From NCBI GenBank assembly GCA_009773205.1, contig WPAE01000008.1:1-64000 (forward strand): a stretch of DNA of 64,000 bases. The letters are read 5' to 3'. Position numbers and translations under genes: made by a program. The first letter of the stretch is position 1, and every line of letters starts with the position of its first letter. The notes under the pieces are model-generated. The model made no database searches, was not told where the DNA came from, and worked only from the letters and a program-made list of their open reading frames with translations. The stretch comes from Ignavibacteria bacterium. GTDB taxonomy: Bacteria > Bacteroidota > Ignavibacteria > Ignavibacteriales > Melioribacteraceae. Of this stretch, positions 1 to 8,585 are shown one piece after another.

Positions 1-1
1 A

Positions 2-310
2 AATGAAGCGATTAACCGTTTAGAAATATCTGCTGAAGAAATACCAGTATCATTTGAGCTATACCAGAATTATCCAAATCCGTTTAACCCAACAACAAAA
101 ATAAAATTTGCATTGCCGCAAAACGGAAGGACAAAACTAACAATCTATAATACACTTGGTGAAAGTGTAGTTGAACTAATTAACAAAGAATTAGAAGCTG
201 GTTACCACGAAGTTGAGTGGAACGCGACTAGCTTTTCAAGTGGTGTATATTTTTACGAGATAATCAATAATTCGACAAAAGCTTACAAAAAAATGATATT
301 AGTGAAGTGA
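2..310 (+). CDS. C-terminal fragment of a T9SS-sorted secreted protein (5' end outside window)
   Basis: The open frame enters from the left edge and ends at TGA 308-310, so only about 102 C-terminal residues are visible. They form a type IX secretion type A sorting domain: the FELYQNYPNPFNPTTKIKF block, then the conserved GESVVELINKELEAGYHEVEW and SSGVYFYEI segments, ending in a basic KKMILVK tail. In T9SS families this domain is recognised at the outer membrane and cleaved when cargo is anchored or released. The upstream domains and therefore the function are unknown. The stop codon overlaps the GTG start of the next gene (GTGA), suggesting translational coupling with another cargo gene. The residues just before the domain (AINRLEI) resemble those before the sorting domain of the genes ending at 4339 and 11525, so it may be a paralogue of those. 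Confidence 0.85.
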   Translation, partial: NEAINRLEISAEEIPVSFELYQNYPNPFNPTTKIKFALPQNGRTKLTIYNTLGESVVELINKELEAGYHEVEWNATSFSSGVYFYEIINNSTKAYKKMILVK

Positions 311-1161
311 GATATAAAATTTCAAAATATTGTTGTTTAGTTTTTTTCATTTTCCTTAAAATGGTTTTGGGGCAGACTGTGAGTATTCCAATTAAAGTGA
401 GTAATAATATGGGAGACACACAATTGCTGAAAATTGGAATTGACCCATCTGCAACTGATGGTGTTGATGGTTCTTTAGGGGAAGCGGTGTTGCCCCCGCT
501 TCCCCCTAAAGATATATTTGATGCGAGACTAAAACTGCCAACTTCTTCTAATGATTTCTCAACTGCCGATTTTCGTTTTGGTACAAAACCACCATTTGCT
601 TCAACAATAACATATTTCTTAGAGTTTCAGCCAGGAATGGGTACAAGCATTACTATTGAATGGGATTTGCCAAAAGAAACGAGCGGAGTTATAAAGGATA
701 AATTTGGTGGTATAATAATCAATAGAGCAGTTAATGGAATTGGCTCATTCACTGTTACAAACCTTGCGTTAAATAAACTTGATCTTATTGTTCAGTATAA
801 TTTAATCTCTTCGATTAATCATCAAAAAGAAATTCCGAATGCAGTAGAACTATACCAAAATTATCCAAATCCATTTAATCCTTCGACCACTATTAGCTAT
901 AGCATTCCGGTGGTCGAAGCACTGAGCGCAGCCGAAGTGCACGTATCGCTAAAAGTGTATGATGTTTTAGGAAGAGAAATAGCTACACTAGTTAACGAGT
1001 ACAAGCAAGCGGGAACGTATAATGAAAACTTTAACGTAAAGACGCGCCGTGGCGCGTCTCTACAAAGCGGAACATATTTTTATAGATTACAAGCGGGCGG
1101 TCCTTCGGCTGGCTCAAGAAAAGGATTTGTTCAGACAAAAAAAATGGTAGTAGCAAAATAA
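307..1161 (+). CDS. Secreted T9SS cargo protein with one PPxPPxGxFDxR-type module
   Basis: A 284-aa protein. It has an N-terminal signal peptide (basic start, hydrophobic CCLVFFIFLKMVLG, likely cut before QTV). It then has one copy (about residues 35-155) of a beta-rich module recurring in the next genes, marked by IDPSATDGVDGSLGE and LPPLPP..IFDAR. A T9SS sorting domain with LYQNYPNPFNPSTT starts near residue 180. I do not recognise the module as a named family. The GTG start overlaps the upstream stop by 4 nt. The sorting domain is odd: it carries three extra in-frame segments (about 909-942, 1040-1059 and 1095-1130) absent from sister domains. The first two coincide with palindromic repeat sequences found in spacers of this window. 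Function is unknown; surface or extracellular location is inferred from the sorting signals. Confidence 0.85.
   Translation: MRYKISKYCCLVFFIFLKMVLGQTVSIPIKVSNNMGDTQLLKIGIDPSATDGVDGSLGEAVLPPLPPKDIFDARLKLPTSSNDFSTADFRFGTKPPFASTITYFLEFQPGMGTSITIEWDLPKETSGVIKDKFGGIIINRAVNGIGSFTVTNLALNKLDLIVQYNLISSINHQKEIPNAVELYQNYPNPFNPSTTISYSIPVVEALSAAEVHVSLKVYDVLGREIATLVNEYKQAGTYNENFNVKTRRGASLQSGTYFYRLQAGGPSAGSRKGFVQTKKMVVAK
909..942 (+). repeat. REP-like palindrome read in frame inside a T9SS sorting domain
   Basis: The core GCACTGAGCGCAGCCGAAGTGC (919-940) has GCACT/AGTGC arms. It matches spacer repeats such as the CACTGAGCCAGTCGAAGTG run near 30284-30302. Here it encodes the extra residues EALSAAEVHV between the SIP and SLKVYD blocks of the sorting domain. 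Confidence 0.7.
1040..1059 (+). repeat. Perfect 20-nt palindrome read in frame inside a T9SS sorting domain
   Basis: AGACGCGCCGTGGCGCGTCT is a perfect inverted repeat with 9-nt arms. Close relatives lie in the spacer at 52230-52273 and 52297-52315 (AGACGCG..CGCGTCT). It encodes the extra residues KTRRGAS before the conserved SGTYFYRL strand, with the reading frame kept open. Confidence 0.75.
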
Positions 1162-1198
1162 AAATACAAGAAAGGACAAAATTCTTAGGAGATCTGAA

Positions 1199-4100
1199 AT
1201 GCAAAAGCTGATAATACTCTTTCTATTTACATGTACAACAATATTTGCGCAGGCAACAAATGGACTAATTGCATATTATCCTTTCAACGGAAATGCTAAT
1301 GATGAGAGTGGTAATAATTTACACGCTACCTTGATGAACAATCCATCTTTTGTTACTGGAGCAATAGGTCAGGCAGTAAAATTTACCTCTATTGGTGTTA
1401 TGGGTGCTAATGGAAGTCATGTTTTATTACCAGAAGCATTAACAAGTCTTGTTGCTTCTGCAGCAGAGCTAACAATTTCGATGTGGGTTAATGAAGAATC
1501 TATCAAACCATTAGCAGGGGGCGAAGCCTATATATATTTTGGTGATACCAAAGTGTTTACAATTGGGCACGAGGTTGGCGGTTCTGCACCTGCTGGGAGT
1601 ATGATTATTTTTGGAGATGTTACAAAATATTACCCATATGATAATAACAATACTTTAAAATGGGCTCATTATACAGTAACATTTAAGAATAATGTGCTTA
1701 ATTGTTATGTTAACTCTAGTTTGGTAATATCTTCACCATACATAAAAGAAATAAATGGTAGTGCGGCAGCCTTAGGACGGCACTGGTGGGGCGGCGGCGG
1801 CCTTGCATCAAATTTAACGTCAACACGATTTACTGGTTCAATGGATGAGGTAAGGGTTTATAATCGTGCATTAAACAATCAAGAAATAAGTGAGCTCTAT
1901 AACTTATCATCAAATAATATTTATTCACTTAATATCACTGACCAATCTGGCGGCTCAAAAGATTTACAATTTGGACTAGATCCTACAGCAACTGATGGTA
2001 TAGATGCAACTTTAGGCGAGTATGTTGTTCCACCTATGCCGCCAGCAGGAAGTTTTGATACCAGATTTGTTTTACCGGGTAACATTGATAACTCATTAAC
2101 TGATATTCGTAACGGCAGTAATACATCGTTTGTAACAAAAGAACATATCATTCAGTATCAAGTTGGTACTGGTACTAATATAAAACTTTCTTGGAACTTA
2201 CCAGTTGGTGTGTATGGAAGACTTCAAGATAGAGTTTTAGGAACTATAATAGATGTACCAATGTCCGGCTCGGGAGACTATACAGTTGCAAATCCAAGTG
2301 TTGTTTCTTCATTAAAGATGACTATTAATTACATGTTGGGTAGTTTACCAACACCGGTATTAAAATCCCCAGCAAACAACTCCATTGATCAGTTATTAAG
2401 TCCCACATTGATTTGGCATAAATCTCAGTATGCCGATAAATACAAATTGCAAGTTGCCAAGGATGCTAATTTTGCAAATATCGTTTTTGAAGATTCAACC
2501 ATTACAGATACTACAAAACAAATAACCAACTTGGAGGCAGTTACAAAATATTTTTGGAGAGTAAGAGCCAAGAACTCACAAGCTGCAAATCCCATTTCAT
2601 CTTATCCAAGCGTTAATAATTTTACTACTGAGTTAATTGCGCCAAAAAAGCCAACTTTATTGTTCCCAGGCAATAATGCTGTAAATATTCCTCTAAAACC
2701 AAAGTTGCTTTGGTCTAAATCAAAATACGCTTCCGGATACAATATTGAATTCCAGGGTGGTTGGACGGGAAAAAGTGGAACAACCTCAGATACAACAATG
2801 CAGTTTGATTTTTTGAAACCCGGAACACAGCACACATGGAAAATACAAGCATATAATTCAAAGGGAGTGAGTGGATTTACTGATGTATTTTATTTTACAA
2901 CGGCACCAACAGATTGGAATTTATCATTGTTTATTCAAGATAGATTTTTATTGCTTGGACATGCTAATGCTATTAATGCGAACGATCAAATAAATTCAAT
3001 TTATGGTGAAGAAACTCTTCCACCAGTTCCACCAGCGGGAGTTTTAGACGCACGGTTATTACTTCCCGGAGGTGATGCTAGTCTTGGAGATTTTCGTAAT
3101 TCTAGCGAAGAAAAAACAACTTGGATACTATCATTTCAACCTTCATCAACCGGATACCCAATTACTATTAAGTGGGGTTTGCATCCAGCACCGGAAGGAA
3201 CCCTTTACATAAAAGATAGAATTGACGGATCGATTGTAAATATCAATATGAAAACTCAAGATTCTGTAAGAATAACAAATCAAGCTCTAACAAGTCTTCA
3301 AATTGAATACAATAAACAGATTACTGTAAATGCATCCTTAAACAGTGGCTGGAATATGGTCTCTGTGCCTGTAATAGCTGCAAGTTTGAAAGGAACTGAT
3401 TTGTTTTCATCTGCTAACTCGCAAATCTTCGGATTCAACGGCGGCTATACAATTGAAACGAATCTTACACTTGGCAAAGGTTATTGGGTAAGATATGCTG
3501 CTGGAAAAACCGAAGCTATTAAAGGAACTCTGAGCAAAACAAATAGGATAGCCTTAAACTCTGGCTGGAATATGATAGGTGTTTATGATAAAGAAGTTCA
3601 AGTTAATCAAATAGTATCCACACCAGCTAACATTGTTAATTCATCCTATTTTGAATTTAATAACGGATATGTAATTGCTTCATCGCTTAAACCTGGAAAA
3701 GGTTATTGGGCAAGAACGAGCCAAGCCGGCGAATTAACTTTTCCATACACCGTTTCAAAAACGTCAGCACAAATTGCAAATGTAATTGATAAGGATTGGA
3801 GCAGAATAATAATTCAAGATGCTGGTTACAAAACAGCATCTTTATATTTATCTAGGAATAGTGAAGGAAGCAGCAAACTTGATCTTCCACCTGCACCGCC
3901 CGCAGGCATTTTCGATGTTCGCTGGGCAAGTGAAAAATTGGTTGAATCAAGTAATGGTATAAATGAGATTGTATTTAATTATGCCGAATATCCAATTACA
4001 CTCAAGTTTGAGAATTGCGATCTTTGGATAAAAGATAAAATAAACGGGTTGATAATAAATCAGCTTGTTAAAAAGGGTGAATCCTTAACCATAACAAACA

Positions 4101-4339
4101 AAGCAATAGAACGGCTTGAAGTAAAAGCAACAGAGCTGCCAACAGAATTTGAATTATACCAAAAGCTGGCGATTTTTAACTCAATAGGTGAACAAGTAGC
4201 CGAATTGCTTAACAAAGAACTAGAAGCCGGATATCATGAAGTTGAATGGAATGCAAGCAATTTTAGTAGCGGAGTGTATTTGCTTCAAATAGTTTACGGT
4301 TCTCAACAAGTTGTAAGGAAAATTGTATTACTGAAGTAA
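1199..4339 (+). CDS. Large multidomain T9SS cargo: LamG-like lectin fold, FN3 pair, three PPxPPxG modules
   Basis: A 1046-aa protein. Order: signal peptide (1-18); LamG/concanavalin-like jelly-roll at about 22-235 (starts GLIAYYPFNGNANDESGNN, ends DEVRVYNRALNNQEI); module copy at 243-378 (FGLDPTATDGIDATLGE, PPMPPAGSFDTR); two fibronectin type III-like domains at about 385-570; second module copy at 575-700; a paired GWNMVSVPV / GKGYWVRY domain at about 715-850; third module copy near 870-985; then a shortened T9SS sorting domain. The LamG fold suggests carbohydrate binding, which is inference. The sorting domain runs from FELYQ straight to KLAIFN, so it lacks NYPNPFNPTT and the following strand (about 22 residues relative to intact domains). 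A 100-nt stretch (4064-4163) is identical to 11208-11307 in the gene ending at 11525. A GGAG-type ribosome site precedes the ATG. Confidence 0.88.
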   Translation: MQKLIILFLFTCTTIFAQATNGLIAYYPFNGNANDESGNNLHATLMNNPSFVTGAIGQAVKFTSIGVMGANGSHVLLPEALTSLVASAAELTISMWVNEESIKPLAGGEAYIYFGDTKVFTIGHEVGGSAPAGSMIIFGDVTKYYPYDNNNTLKWAHYTVTFKNNVLNCYVNSSLVISSPYIKEINGSAAALGRHWWGGGGLASNLTSTRFTGSMDEVRVYNRALNNQEISELYNLSSNNIYSLNITDQSGGSKDLQFGLDPTATDGIDATLGEYVVPPMPPAGSFDTRFVLPGNIDNSLTDIRNGSNTSFVTKEHIIQYQVGTGTNIKLSWNLPVGVYGRLQDRVLGTIIDVPMSGSGDYTVANPSVVSSLKMTINYMLGSLPTPVLKSPANNSIDQLLSPTLIWHKSQYADKYKLQVAKDANFANIVFEDSTITDTTKQITNLEAVTKYFWRVRAKNSQAANPISSYPSVNNFTTELIAPKKPTLLFPGNNAVNIPLKPKLLWSKSKYASGYNIEFQGGWTGKSGTTSDTTMQFDFLKPGTQHTWKIQAYNSKGVSGFTDVFYFTTAPTDWNLSLFIQDRFLLLGHANAINANDQINSIYGEETLPPVPPAGVLDARLLLPGGDASLGDFRNSSEEKTTWILSFQPSSTGYPITIKWGLHPAPEGTLYIKDRIDGSIVNINMKTQDSVRITNQALTSLQIEYNKQITVNASLNSGWNMVSVPVIAASLKGTDLFSSANSQIFGFNGGYTIETNLTLGKGYWVRYAAGKTEAIKGTLSKTNRIALNSGWNMIGVYDKEVQVNQIVSTPANIVNSSYFEFNNGYVIASSLKPGKGYWARTSQAGELTFPYTVSKTSAQIANVIDKDWSRIIIQDAGYKTASLYLSRNSEGSSKLDLPPAPPAGIFDVRWASEKLVESSNGINEIVFNYAEYPITLKFENCDLWIKDKINGLIINQLVKKGESLTITNKAIERLEVKATELPTEFELYQKLAIFNSIGEQVAELLNKELEAGYHEVEWNASNFSSGVYLLQIVYGSQQVVRKIVLLK

Positions 4340-4363
4340 CATAAATTAAAAAAAGGGTCAATT

Positions 4364-7300
4364 ATGAAAAAGTATGTAATTGTTATTTGTTTGATCACAT
4401 TACTTAGAGTAAGTGCTCAACAGGGCAGCCCTACTTTTACGCCAAATAGTAAAGCTGGTCTACAATCAGGTGATGTTATAAAACTTGATCCGCGTGCAAG
4501 CGCATTCGATTTTGTGCCGGGACAAATACTTGCAAAATTCAAAGATGAAACTGTAATTCGATTAGGAAAATCTGCTAACGGTGCAATTACGGTTGGCATC
4601 GAATCGGTAGATGAAATTTTATCTGCTAATAAATTGAAGAAAGCAGAGAAACTATTTCCCGAAGAAAAAAGAATACTGAACAAGCGCTTGCTGAAGACAC
4701 ACAACGGAAACGAAATTGAAGAGTCATCTCTGCATAATATTTATAAACTTGAGTTTGACTCGATTAAAAATGTTATGCAAATAATAGATGAACTGAAACA
4801 AAACTCTAATGTTATTTATGCGGAACCAAATTATATTATGTCCATAGTTGAAAGCAAACCAGTTTCGCCGGAATTAACCGAACAAGAAATGTTAGAGTGG
4901 GTAAAAGATCATAACCTTAATCCCAGTTCAAATCTTGCTCATGCTCTTGACCTGCCTCGCCGACAGGCGGGTCTTAATCTTGACCTTTCTAATTCTTCGA
5001 ATAACACTGTTCCAAACGATCCGTTGTACAGCCAGCAGAGTTACATAAGTGAAGTACAAGCAGATTCTGTATGGAAGCAAACTACCGGAGATACCACGCA
5101 AGTCATTGCAATTCTTGATACCGGAGTTGATTGGCTGCACCCAGATCTAAAGAATAAAATATGGATTAACAAGAATGAGATCCCCAACAATGGAATTGAT
5201 GACGATGGGAACGGTTTGATTGATGATATACGCGGCTGGGATTGGATAAATAATGATAACAACCCGATGGATGATAACAGCCACGGTACACACGTTGCAG
5301 GTATTGCTGCAGCAGAAAGCAATAATAACATTGGTATTGCTGGCGTAAACTGGAAAGCCAAAATAATGCCGCTTAAGGTTTTCCAGAGCAGTGGAAGAGG
5401 TGACGCGGCAACAATTACACAAGCCATTATTTATGCAAAGAACAAAAATGCTACTGTAATAAATATGAGTTTTGGAAGTTATACAAGAAGTTTAACAATG
5501 GAAGCCGCTTTAGCAAATGCTTACGCTACTTGCGTTCTTGTAGCTGCGGCAGGGAATGATAAACTAGGAATAGGTCCGCCTACACTGTTTAGACCATTTG
5601 ACAAACCATTCTTTCCAGCTGCAATAAGCTTTGTGTTAGGTGTTGAAGCCCCACCGTTGTCACCAGATGGGTTTACAAATTTTGATCAAGATGGACCTGT
5701 TTATAGCAAATACACAGATTTACTCAACTACGAAATGAAAGCACCTGGAACAAATATTATTAGCACTGTTCCAAACGGTGGTTATAGAGTTTATAATGGT
5801 ACTTCTATGTCAGTGCCAATTATCTCAGGTGGAGCGGCTTTATATAAAAAAGCACACCCTGCACATTCTCAAGAATTGATGTGGGGAAATTTAATAAACT
5901 CTATCAGTGGATTTGTTAAGCTAAATACTGCAATAAAATCCTTGACTCAGCCTAAATTATGGGTTATCTCTAATACGATAGTTGATACGCTGGATGGTGA
6001 TAAAGATGGGCAAGTGGATGCTGGGGAAACAATAGAATTATGGTTCATGTTAAGAAATAGTTGGGGTAATGCAGACAAAGTTAAAATGAAATTAAGATTT
6101 GGAGAGTTTGAAGATCATTCAGTTGCCACAATATTAAGAGATACAGCTACAGTTGGAAGTATAAGCAGTTACGCAAGAAGGTCAAATGAAAAGAATCCAT
6201 TCCGCATAAAAATTAATCCTTCAATTGCACATAACAGAGATATTAGTTTGCAAGTTCTCTGTTGGAGTGATGGTATACAAGATACTGTATATCAGAAGAT
6301 TGTATTAGCAGTCTCAAATGGAACTGAACTCTCAGGTATTTTGGATTCTACTTTGGTGTTGACCTCAGCGAAACAATGGTTAGTAAATAAAAGTTTCAGA
6401 ATTGGTGAAAAAGGAAAACTACTGATCAAACCTGGAACAAATATCATAATAGGGTCAGGAAAATTTATAGAAAACCGGGGAATAATTGAAGCAATTGGTA
6501 CTAAAGACAGCATGATTATTTTCAAGTCATATTATGGTGATGGGAAAGGAATTAGCGGAAATGGGGGTAATTTTAAATATTGTAGTTTTTCAAATCTTAC
6601 ACCTCCTATAGTTGGTGGAAATGTAAATTATTGTATTATTGAAAATGTTAATCCGAAAAACGATTGGGTGTTTACAGGAGGATCGTTAACAAATAGCATT
6701 ATCGCCAATAACTATTATTATTATTTTATCCAAACTGGTTCAACACTGAAGAAAAATAATTTCATTAAAAATTATGCTTACGCTCCATGGGGACCGCAGC
6801 CAATTATGTTGGCTAGTACCAATATAGTATATAACAATTTTATTGACACGAGATTTTTAAATCATTATATCTTTAATGGACCATTTTTTGTTGAAAGTGA
6901 AAATCTAAATATTATTAAAAACTCATTTATTAATCCTCAGGACTATACAATTGTTTCAAGTTATGGGAATAAGGATATAATTAATTTAATAGATCAATAT
7001 TGGGGAAGTACAAACACAAAAAAAATAAGCAACTCTATTTATGATTTCTGGAAGAACGCTTCTTTACCACTTATAAAATATCAACCTTTTTTAACTGCTC
7101 CTTCAGATTCGGCCAATGGCATCGTTTGGAAAGTCCTTGTAAATGGTAAAGATGCTCAGGATGAAATTGTAGATCCACTTGGTGTAGCTACACATCGGTT
7201 TGATGTTTATTTCAATAGACCGATGGATAAAAACTATCCGCCGCAAATTACATTTGGTGTAAGAGAACCTTACACGCAACAATCAGTTGCATTAAACGGA

Positions 7301-8569
7301 AGCTGGAGTGCAGACGGAAAAATATACACTGCATATAAAAAAGTAGAACTCTATACGGGAGACGGAATTAACCGGGTTCGTGTAGCAGGTGCCCGAGATC
7401 TTGAAGACTTTGAAATTCCGGTAGAAGATATGCGGTTCGAGTTTTTAATAGATGCAGCCGGAAGTGCATCTACAGATTTCTTGGCTTCTGCCGGTATAGG
7501 TAAAGTTAAATTAGAGTGGCCAACTCCAAATGACTTACCAACTTTACTTGGTTACAATATGTATCGTTTTACTAATCAAACAGATACAACTTTTACAACG
7601 CCTATACAGATCAATAATCAACTAGTAACAGATTCAACTTATACAGATTTTAATGTAGAACCTCATAAAAAGTATTATTACAAGTACAAAGTTTTGCGCA
7701 CAGATTTTACTGAATCGGATTTTTCTAAAGTAGTAAATGCCACAGTTCTTACAGCAGCCAAAGGGGATGCAAATGGAGATTTAGCAATTACAGTTCAAGA
7801 TATTGTAAGTATAGTAGCATATATCTTAAAACAAAACCCGACGCCATTCTTGATAGAAGCAGCTGATGTAAATGGTGATGCTAAAGTTGATATTTTGGAT
7901 ATTGTCAGTGTAATCAACAAAATTATGAATCCCGGAAGCGGTAAGATGATTACACTTAAACCAAAAGTAAAATTTGGAAAGGAAAGCGTTTATTTTTCCA
8001 GCGCAGAAGGAATAGCCGGTATTGAATTAAAAATAGTTGGCGATAATTTCGACAAGATGCAGCTTATCACCGGCGAACTTGCCAAAGGAATGGAACTCGC
8101 TTATAAAATTGATAAAGATACACTTACTGCATTGTTGTTCAACTTTAATAATCAAACTATCTCTGGTACAGATGGAGTATTGTTAAAACTAAATAATAGC
8201 ACAATTAAACAGCTAAAGGAAATTAAAGTAAGTAACGCAAAAGGTAATGCTGTAGAAGTTGAATACAGCAATGATGATGTTGTTTTGCCAAGCCAATTTG
8301 AGCTTTATCAGAATTATCCAAATCCTTTTAATCCTACTACAAAAATTAAATATGGGCTGCCAGAAAAAAGAGATGTTGATATTTCTATCTATAATGTTTT
8401 AGGACAAAGAATTAAGAAATGGGTAATTAAAGATCAAAATGCCGGCTATCATGAGGTTATTTGGAACAGCAGAAACGATTATAATCAAGTAGTTTCAAGC
8501 GGTGTTTATATTTATCAGATTAAGGCAGGCAACTATATTAAGCAAATGAAAATGTTGCTCCTCAAGTAA
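4364..8569 (+). CDS. T9SS-exported subtilisin-like (S8) serine protease with dockerin module
   Basis: A 1401-aa protein with a signal peptide (about 1-18) and a propeptide-like region (VPGQILAKFKDE to YAEPNY, about 50-160). The S8 catalytic domain has visible triad blocks: AILDTGVDW (Asp252), DDNSHGTHVAG (His307) and YNGTSMSVP (Ser481). A beta-rich region with beta-helix character follows (about 600-900), then an FN3-like domain (about 1040-1130). A type I dockerin-like pair of calcium loops follows (GDANGDLAITVQD and DVNGDAKVDILD, about 1134-1190). A cohesin-like segment and an intact T9SS sorting domain (FELYQNYPNPFNPTTKIKY) finish it. It lies 16 nt before a gene with three cohesin-like domains, so docking onto that partner is the obvious inference. 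An in-frame palindrome (4949-4972) inserts LPRRQAG between the propeptide and the catalytic domain. Confidence 0.92.
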   Translation: MKKYVIVICLITLLRVSAQQGSPTFTPNSKAGLQSGDVIKLDPRASAFDFVPGQILAKFKDETVIRLGKSANGAITVGIESVDEILSANKLKKAEKLFPEEKRILNKRLLKTHNGNEIEESSLHNIYKLEFDSIKNVMQIIDELKQNSNVIYAEPNYIMSIVESKPVSPELTEQEMLEWVKDHNLNPSSNLAHALDLPRRQAGLNLDLSNSSNNTVPNDPLYSQQSYISEVQADSVWKQTTGDTTQVIAILDTGVDWLHPDLKNKIWINKNEIPNNGIDDDGNGLIDDIRGWDWINNDNNPMDDNSHGTHVAGIAAAESNNNIGIAGVNWKAKIMPLKVFQSSGRGDAATITQAIIYAKNKNATVINMSFGSYTRSLTMEAALANAYATCVLVAAAGNDKLGIGPPTLFRPFDKPFFPAAISFVLGVEAPPLSPDGFTNFDQDGPVYSKYTDLLNYEMKAPGTNIISTVPNGGYRVYNGTSMSVPIISGGAALYKKAHPAHSQELMWGNLINSISGFVKLNTAIKSLTQPKLWVISNTIVDTLDGDKDGQVDAGETIELWFMLRNSWGNADKVKMKLRFGEFEDHSVATILRDTATVGSISSYARRSNEKNPFRIKINPSIAHNRDISLQVLCWSDGIQDTVYQKIVLAVSNGTELSGILDSTLVLTSAKQWLVNKSFRIGEKGKLLIKPGTNIIIGSGKFIENRGIIEAIGTKDSMIIFKSYYGDGKGISGNGGNFKYCSFSNLTPPIVGGNVNYCIIENVNPKNDWVFTGGSLTNSIIANNYYYYFIQTGSTLKKNNFIKNYAYAPWGPQPIMLASTNIVYNNFIDTRFLNHYIFNGPFFVESENLNIIKNSFINPQDYTIVSSYGNKDIINLIDQYWGSTNTKKISNSIYDFWKNASLPLIKYQPFLTAPSDSANGIVWKVLVNGKDAQDEIVDPLGVATHRFDVYFNRPMDKNYPPQITFGVREPYTQQSVALNGSWSADGKIYTAYKKVELYTGDGINRVRVAGARDLEDFEIPVEDMRFEFLIDAAGSASTDFLASAGIGKVKLEWPTPNDLPTLLGYNMYRFTNQTDTTFTTPIQINNQLVTDSTYTDFNVEPHKKYYYKYKVLRTDFTESDFSKVVNATVLTAAKGDANGDLAITVQDIVSIVAYILKQNPTPFLIEAADVNGDAKVDILDIVSVINKIMNPGSGKMITLKPKVKFGKESVYFSSAEGIAGIELKIVGDNFDKMQLITGELAKGMELAYKIDKDTLTALLFNFNNQTISGTDGVLLKLNNSTIKQLKEIKVSNAKGNAVEVEYSNDDVVLPSQFELYQNYPNPFNPTTKIKYGLPEKRDVDISIYNVLGQRIKKWVIKDQNAGYHEVIWNSRNDYNQVVSSGVYIYQIKAGNYIKQMKMLLLK
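4949..4972 (+). repeat. Palindromic repeat read in frame in the protease linker
   Basis: The stretch ACCTGCCTCGCCGACAGGCGGGT is an imperfect inverted repeat of the ACCTGCC/GGCGGGT type seen in spacers of this window (for example the GCC-rich hairpins in the MITE copies). It encodes LPRRQAG between duplicated LDL residues, a position where an insertion would be tolerated. Confidence 0.6.
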
Positions 8570-8585
8570 GAAAAGGAGTGCTATA

